A stretch of DNA of 64,000 nucleotides from Bacillota bacterium. GTDB taxonomy: Bacteria > Bacillota > Clostridia > Lachnospirales > Lachnospiraceae. The stretch covers positions 1 to 64,000 of the forward strand of contig JAEXGM010000269.1 of the NCBI GenBank assembly GCA_023450835.1, in the 5' to 3' direction. Positions within the stretch are counted from its first letter, which is position 1. The number at the start of each line of letters is the position of its first letter. Position numbers and translations under genes: made by a program. Shown here piece by piece: positions 59,090-64,000 of this stretch. The notes under the pieces were generated by a model. It made no database searches. It was given only the letters and a program-made list of their open reading frames with translations, and was not told the DNA's origin.

Positions 59090-61147
59090 ATGGGTTTTCG
59101 AAAAATCACATCACAGCTTTTAACGGTTTTATTAACGGTAATTCTGTTATCCATGCTTTCACTGTCCTTTATCAGTTATTCCCAAAGCGAGAATATCATA
59201 CAGGGGCAGATAAGTTCTATTATGAACTCCGAATTAGACAAGCAGATGAATCTTATTGAAACGAAACTCCAGCGAATTTCCTCCATGGCAGCAGATTTAG
59301 GCAATAGTGTCGAAGCAACCTATGGCAGTACGGCATTAAGTCAGTATGAAGATATGCTGTCAGCTATGGTAAAAGAGAATGACCTCATACTGGGCAGCGG
59401 CATCTGGTTTGAGCCTTATATATTTGATGAAAAGGAAAAGTACATAGGTCCTTATGTGTATAAGGACGGAGACAAGACCGCAGTAACCTATGATTATAGT
59501 AATGCACAGTATGATTATTTTTCTTATGATTGGTATAAGAACGCAAAAAATAGTACGAATCCGGTATTCTCGGAGCTTTATTATGATGACACCTTAAAGC
59601 TGACGATGATGACCTGTACGGCTCCCATGTATACCAAAGATAACAAGTTTATCGGTGTTGTTACGGTAGACATGCAGGTTGACAGTATCCAGAACCTTAT
59701 TAATTCCATTACCATAGGAAAAAGCGGACTGGTCTTCCTGCTCAGCAAAGACGGTCTGTTTATAACCGGCGCGGATAAAGATAAGATTCTAAAGGAAAAT
59801 ATCACAGCTTCTGAAAATGCTTCCCTTAAAAAACTGGGAACTGAAATCCTGAAAAGTGCTCAGGGACAAGGAAGTTTTACCCAGGATGGTAAGAACTATC
59901 TCACCTATTACAGGACGATTCCGGATGTAAACTGGCATATTGCAGCCAAGATACCGGAAGCCGAGACCAGGAAACCCTTAACGGATCTTAGTTCCAAGCT
60001 TATTATCAGCCTTTTGGTATCCCTTGCCGTAGCAGCTCTGATAATTATTCTTCAGGTGAATGCTATTACAAAAAAAATTAAAAGAGCTAACACCTTTACC
60101 ATGAGCCTTGCAGGAGGAGATTTCACACTGGACCCCCTTAAAGTAAAGGGAAGAAATGAATTAAGCCAGCTGGAAGGGTCCTTAAATAAGATGTTAACGG
60201 ATAATAAAGCAGTTATCCATGCCATTGCAGACGGCGGGGAAGGTATGACAAAAGCAGGAGAGACCCTGGAAGCGGTAATTCAAAAGCTGACGGAACAATT
60301 CCAGAATATCAATGCATCTATTAAAGATATCAATGAAGTCATGATGAGTTCCAGTGCTTCCACAGAGGAAGTAAATGCTTCTGTAGAGGAAGTCCATTCC
60401 TCTATTGATGTCTTGACCCAGGAGACCCAGACCGGAAAAGAGCTGGCGGAAACCATTTATGAGAAAGCGATAGAAGCAGAAAGAAAAAGCCGGATATCTT
60501 ATGAGAAAGCACAGGCATTAATAGACTCCAATGAGAAAAAACTGCTTATCAGCCTGGAAAATGCCAAGATAGTTGAAACAATCAGTATGATGGCAGAACA
60601 GATTGCAGAAATCGCAGGGCAGGTTAATCTGCTTTCCTTAAACGCCTCCATTGAAGCGGCAAGGGCCGGTGAACACGGAAGAGGTTTTGCTGTGGTAGCA
60701 ACAGAAATCGGGACTCTTGCAGCCATGACATCCAGAACAGTGGAGGACATAAAGAATACGATTAGTAAGGTTACGGCAGCTTATAAAGGCCTTACGGATA
60801 ATTCCAGAGAATTGCTGGAGTTTATGAAAGGAAATGTGACGGCGGATTATAATGCATTTGTGGAAACGGCAAAAGAGTATGGGATAGAAGCCAGCGCCAT
60901 CGGTAAGAATATTGTGACGATATCCCAGATGACAGAGGGGATAGACAGAATCAGTTCTGAAGTAGCAAAAGCCATATCAGAGATTGCCCAGGGAGCACAA
61001 ATTACAGCAGAAAACAGCAGTGCAATTCTTGGGAATATTGACAGTCTGTCTGAGGTAGTAGATGAGGTGGCAGAACTGATTCAACAGGAAAATGAAATAT
61101 CTGACAGTCTGAACCATACTGTTGCAAACTTTAAAATAAACAGTTAA
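59090..61147 (+). CDS. Methyl-accepting chemotaxis protein
   Basis: A 685-residue chemoreceptor. It has a first transmembrane helix (about 9-32), an extracellular dCache-type ligand domain (about 35-285, with IWFEPYIFDEKEKYIGPYVYKDG and MTCTAPMYTKDNKFIGVVTVD), a second helix (about 298-322), a HAMP region, and a signalling domain from about 400. The conserved hairpin tip reads EIAGQVNLLSLNASIEAARAGEHGRG (written here in part). Start at ATG 59090 with AAGGAGG at 59077-59083. Ligand unknown; no other chemotaxis gene is nearby. Confidence 0.93.
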   Translation: MGFRKITSQLLTVLLTVILLSMLSLSFISYSQSENIIQGQISSIMNSELDKQMNLIETKLQRISSMAADLGNSVEATYGSTALSQYEDMLSAMVKENDLILGSGIWFEPYIFDEKEKYIGPYVYKDGDKTAVTYDYSNAQYDYFSYDWYKNAKNSTNPVFSELYYDDTLKLTMMTCTAPMYTKDNKFIGVVTVDMQVDSIQNLINSITIGKSGLVFLLSKDGLFITGADKDKILKENITASENASLKKLGTEILKSAQGQGSFTQDGKNYLTYYRTIPDVNWHIAAKIPEAETRKPLTDLSSKLIISLLVSLAVAALIIILQVNAITKKIKRANTFTMSLAGGDFTLDPLKVKGRNELSQLEGSLNKMLTDNKAVIHAIADGGEGMTKAGETLEAVIQKLTEQFQNINASIKDINEVMMSSSASTEEVNASVEEVHSSIDVLTQETQTGKELAETIYEKAIEAERKSRISYEKAQALIDSNEKKLLISLENAKIVETISMMAEQIAEIAGQVNLLSLNASIEAARAGEHGRGFAVVATEIGTLAAMTSRTVEDIKNTISKVTAAYKGLTDNSRELLEFMKGNVTADYNAFVETAKEYGIEASAIGKNIVTISQMTEGIDRISSEVAKAISEIAQGAQITAENSSAILGNIDSLSEVVDEVAELIQQENEISDSLNHTVANFKINS

Positions 61148-61188
61148 AATAATTAGGGCATTAAAAGATTAGTTTTTCACAATGGGAC

Positions 61189-61266
61189 GGCAAGTTGCAC
61201 AAACCAGAAAGAATGAATGCGCTGGTTCCAAGGCGTATTCATTCTTTCTGGTTTGTGCAACTTGCC
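61189..61266. repeat. 34-bp-arm hairpin downstream of the chemoreceptor
   Basis: Left arm 61189-61222 and right arm 61233-61266 are inverse complements with one G-U position, around a 10-base loop. Blocks include GGCAAGTTGCACAAACC and AGAAAGAATGAATGCGC. No T-run follows, and there is no gene inside, so it looks like a REP/MITE-type element or an unusual transcript end. Confidence 0.8.
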
Positions 61267-61357
61267 TGTGCTCATATGAAAGCAGGGCTTATGATGTCCC
61301 AATCTTATGGTAAAACAACAGTTAGAAATGTGGGTAAAGAAAGTATGAGGTCTTGTA

Positions 61358-62173
61358 TTGATTATAGAAAACAGTAATTTTATTTTGGAACATATTGCGT
61401 CCTCCGGACAGTGCTTTCGGATGAATAAAACCGGTGATAGCCGGTACAGTGTTATTGCCGGCGGCAGATATCTGTCTTTGAACCAGTTAAACGGGAATGA
61501 GGTGGAGTTATCCTGTACGGAAGAAGAATTTCAGGAGTATTGGAGCGAATACTTTGATTTATCCTATGACTATGAGGGCATTGTAAGAAATCTGCTGGGA
61601 GGAGAGGATGAATTCTTAAGGAAAGCTGCCGCCTATGGATATGGTTTAAGAATCCTGAAACAGGATATATTTGAAGCATTGATTACCTTTATCATATCCC
61701 AAAGAAAGAGTATTCCGGCTATTAAGGGCTGCGTTGAGCAGTTATGCCAAAGATTCGGTGAAAAACGGGTAGACATGGCTTCCGGGAACAGCTATTATAC
61801 TTTTCCCGCTCCGCTTAGTCTGGCGGAGGCAGCGAAAGAGGAGCTTAGAGAGGCAGGACTTGGCTACAGAGACGAATATGTAAGGAAAACAGCCCTCGCT
61901 GTTGTAAAAGGTGAAATTGATTTGCAGAATCTGAAAACCTTAAACTATGAAGAGGCGGTTGGGGAATTTATGAGATTACCCGGAGTGGGAATTAAAGTAG
62001 CTAATTGTGCAGCTCTTTATGGGTTACATCGAATTGATGCCTTTCCCATTGATGTATGGATTGACAGGATATTAAAAGAGGTCTATGAGAATAAATTCGA
62101 TGTAAATATTTATAAAGGATATGCCGGCATCGTTCAGCAATATATGTTTTACTACATACGTTCTTTGAGCTAA
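61358..62173 (+). CDS. 8-oxoguanine DNA glycosylase/AP lyase (OGG1-type)
   Basis: A 271-residue helix-hairpin-helix glycosylase. It shows GQCFRM near residue 17, QRKSIPAIKGCVEQLCQRFG (about 115-134), and the HhH-GPD core with LPGVGIKVANCAALYGLHRIDAFPIDVW (about 207-235; here given in parts). The catalytic Lys is in GVGIKVANCA and the Asp in AFPIDVWID. It removes oxidised guanine from DNA. TTG start at 61358 with GAGG 7 bases upstream; no alternative start keeps GQCFRM. Confidence 0.9.
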   Translation: MIIENSNFILEHIASSGQCFRMNKTGDSRYSVIAGGRYLSLNQLNGNEVELSCTEEEFQEYWSEYFDLSYDYEGIVRNLLGGEDEFLRKAAAYGYGLRILKQDIFEALITFIISQRKSIPAIKGCVEQLCQRFGEKRVDMASGNSYYTFPAPLSLAEAAKEELREAGLGYRDEYVRKTALAVVKGEIDLQNLKTLNYEEAVGEFMRLPGVGIKVANCAALYGLHRIDAFPIDVWIDRILKEVYENKFDVNIYKGYAGIVQQYMFYYIRSLS

Positions 62174-62194
62174 GTTTATATAGTTAAAGTCAAT

Positions 62195-62252
62195 AGTCTT
62201 TGTTCTTTTCTCACGGATATTTTTACCTGACGGAAAGGACAAAGACTTTTTT
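62195..62252 (+). terminator. Intrinsic terminator after the glycosylase gene
   Basis: AGTCTTTGTTCTTTTC pairs with GAAAGGACAAAGACT and is followed by TTTTTT. Confidence 0.85.
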
Positions 62253-62303
62253 GTCACAGATAGGTTCCTGTATTTGCTTAATAACTGAATGATTCTTAAA
62301 ATT

Positions 62304-62331
62304 CCTGTCCATAATTAGGAAAGACAGGAGG
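62304..62331 (+). promoter_or_regulatory. Hairpin that can mask the activase ribosome site
   Basis: CCTGTC (62304-62309) is complementary to GACAGG (62323-62328), which overlaps the AGGAGG ribosome site. A T-run follows. Folding would hide the site or attenuate transcription. Confidence 0.45.
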
Positions 62332-62339
62332 TTTTTTTC

Positions 62340-64000
62340 GTGGAGAATCAAATAAAAAACAATAAAAATGAAGAAATCTATAAGATTGGACTGGATATCG
62401 GTTCCACAACCATAAAAATAGCAGTGCTGGACAGCAGGAACCGGGTCCTTTATAAAGAATACAAAAGACATCTCTCGGATTTGAAGAATACTCTGATTTC
62501 CGTTATAACTTTATGCAGAAAGCATATGGGTGATATCCCCTGCAAGTTTATCATAACCGGTTCCGGTGGATTATCATTGGCTAAGTGGCTGAATCTCCCC
62601 TTTGAGCAGGAGGTCATTGCCTGCACAAAAGCAGTTGAAACCTATCTTCCCATGGCAGACACGGTAATTGAGCTTGGCGGTGAAGATGCGAAAGTAACGT
62701 ATTTAAAGCCGGTAACGGAACAGCGTATGAATAATAGCTGTGCAGGCGGAACCGGTTCCTTTATTGACCAGATGGCAGCCCTTTTTCATACGGATGCCGC
62801 CGGTCTGAACGAATATGCCAAGTCAGCCAGAACCATATATCCCATTGCCTCCAGGTGCGGAGTATTTGCTAAAACGGACATACAGCCTTTGTTAAATGAC
62901 GGAGCCAGAAAAGAAGATATTGCCGCTTCCATCTTTCAGGCAGTGGTAAATCAAACCACCACCGGCTTATCCTGGGGAAAGGCTATTAAGGGAAGAGTGG
63001 TATTCTTAGGCGGTCCGCTGTACTTTCTCTCAGAACTAAGAAAGCGCTTCGTGGAAACTCTTAACACCACGGAGGTTATACTTCCTTCCGACGGGCTCTT
63101 TTATCCTGCAATCGGAAGCGCCCTTTTAACTCAGGAATCCAAATATAATGATACAAAGGTTATTACTCTGAAGGAACTATCCGACCGTATAGGAAACCTG
63201 AAAGCCGGGAAAGAAACCAGGACGCTGGTTCCATTATTTACTACCGTAGCAGAATATAAGGAGTTTAAGAAAAGGCACGATAGATGTGATTGCAAGCGAA
63301 TGCCGCTCTTAGAATACACCGGAGATGCATTCTTAGGGCTGGATGCAGGTTCTACTACCTTAAAAGCCGTATTGATAGGAACAAACGGAGAACTGCTTTA
63401 CGAACATTATGAAAAATCAGCAGGGGACCCGGTAGAAAAGACAGCGAAAGTCTTACAGGAGATATATGAACTGCTCACAGCTGATATCCGTATTGCAAGA
63501 TGCTGTGTAACGGGTTACGGAGAGGAATTGATTAAGAGAGCCTTTCACATGGATATGAGTGAAATAGAAACTATTGCTCACCTAAGGGGAGCGAAATTCT
63601 TTGAACCGGAAGTTGATTTTCTGCTTGATATAGGCGGACAGGATATGAAGTGCCTGAGGCTTAAGGAGAAAAACGTGGACAGTATTCTCTTAAATGAAGC
63701 CTGCTCCTCCGGCTGCGGTTCTTTTCTGGAGAGCTTTGCAGAGTCCCTGCAGATGTCGGTAGAGGAATTTGCCAAATTGGGACTGTTCTCCCTTGCCCCT
63801 GTGGATCTTGGAACGAAGTGCACGGTATTTATGAATTCCAAGGTGAAGCAGGCACAAAAGGAGGGAGCAGAAGTTTCCGACCTTTCCGCAGGCCTTTCCT
63901 ACTCCGTTATCAAAAATGCCATTTATAAGGTCATAAAAATCAGGGACGAAAAGGATTTAGGGGACCACATTGTGGTACAGGGAGGCACCTTCTTAAATGA
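62340..64000 (+). CDS. Acyl-CoA dehydratase activase (HgdC-like), truncated by the window end
   Basis: At least 553 residues of a large activase; the 3' end is outside the window. GTG start with AGGAGG 8 bases upstream. Two HgdC-type ASKHA domains are fused. Domain 1 has GLDIGSTTIKI near residue 16, NSCAGGTGSF near 134 and SRCGVF near 175, the two cluster cysteines. Domain 2 has GLDAGSTTLKA near 335, ACSSGCGSFLES near 455 and GTKCTVFMNSKV near 490. Such activases use ATP to inject an electron into 2-hydroxyacyl-CoA dehydratases. A fused larger protein of about 1400 residues with HgdB-like domains is common in Clostridia. Confidence 0.88.
   Translation, partial: MENQIKNNKNEEIYKIGLDIGSTTIKIAVLDSRNRVLYKEYKRHLSDLKNTLISVITLCRKHMGDIPCKFIITGSGGLSLAKWLNLPFEQEVIACTKAVETYLPMADTVIELGGEDAKVTYLKPVTEQRMNNSCAGGTGSFIDQMAALFHTDAAGLNEYAKSARTIYPIASRCGVFAKTDIQPLLNDGARKEDIAASIFQAVVNQTTTGLSWGKAIKGRVVFLGGPLYFLSELRKRFVETLNTTEVILPSDGLFYPAIGSALLTQESKYNDTKVITLKELSDRIGNLKAGKETRTLVPLFTTVAEYKEFKKRHDRCDCKRMPLLEYTGDAFLGLDAGSTTLKAVLIGTNGELLYEHYEKSAGDPVEKTAKVLQEIYELLTADIRIARCCVTGYGEELIKRAFHMDMSEIETIAHLRGAKFFEPEVDFLLDIGGQDMKCLRLKEKNVDSILLNEACSSGCGSFLESFAESLQMSVEEFAKLGLFSLAPVDLGTKCTVFMNSKVKQAQKEGAEVSDLSAGLSYSVIKNAIYKVIKIRDEKDLGDHIVVQGGTFLN

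Noticed and set aside
28664..61266. CRISPR array or insertion sequence built from the long repeats
   Set aside because: The three long repeats are single inverted elements of different sequence, with no regular spacers, cas genes or transposase.

Overview
The window looks like chromosome of a spore-forming, low-to-moderate GC clostridium, most likely Lachnospiraceae. Supporting signs are SpoIVA and a CotH-type spore kinase, Firmicutes-type MutS/MutL with a MutL nuclease motif, the conserved ylm division cluster (YggS-SepF-YggT-YlmH-DivIVA), MreBCD next to MinCDE, a 2-hydroxyacyl-CoA dehydratase activase, strong AGGAGG ribosome binding sites, and frequent GTG/TTG starts. Family assignments rest on motif recognition by eye; no database search was possible.

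Layout. 1-9 kb: a secreted two-repeat protein, a nitroreductase, spoIVA, a secreted SH3/NlpC-P60 hydrolase, a membrane MutS-like ATPase and a CotH lipoprotein. 9.0-17.6 kb: the most unusual region. It starts with a strong sigma-A promoter and holds a YezD-like small protein, a PNPOx-like flavoprotein flanked by two copies of a hairpin/terminator element, two nitrogenase component 1-like subunits, a cysteine synthase, a NifX/NifB-C-type protein and a complete NitT/TauT-type ABC importer. No NifH-type reductase lies in the window. I infer a reductive enzyme system for salvage of an imported, probably sulfur-containing, compound, with CysK capturing the released sulfur.

17.6-28.3 kb: PadR regulator with a HAAS/DUF4097 protein, a ThyX-like protein with RNase HI, then mutS-mutL-miaA and a YnbB-type PLP enzyme. 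28.3-29.0 kb is non-coding and carries a large imperfect inverted repeat. 29.0-39.9 kb is a shape, division and envelope block (DUF4321, radC, mreBCD, PBP2, minCDE, rodA, mgsA, D,D-carboxypeptidase). 40-49.9 kb: small P-loop protein, DUF378 protein, HlyD-like protein, the ylm cluster through divIVA, then aroB, lspA, an RluD-type synthase and an AAA/DUF4143 ATPase. 49.9-64 kb: an orphan BlaI repressor with three operator-like dyads, NADP-type GAPDH, a DUF5692-like membrane protein, Crp/Fnr regulator, SulP transporter, rpsO, an FAD dehydrogenase, a small kinase, a chemoreceptor, an OGG-type glycosylase, and a truncated acyl-CoA dehydratase activase running off the end.

Non-coding structure is rich. 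Three long hairpin elements (28.7, 53.5 and 61.2 kb) resemble non-autonomous repeats. Short hairpins lie directly before the ribosome binding sites of at least seven otherwise unrelated genes. No tRNA, rRNA, CRISPR array, transposase or phage gene was seen.
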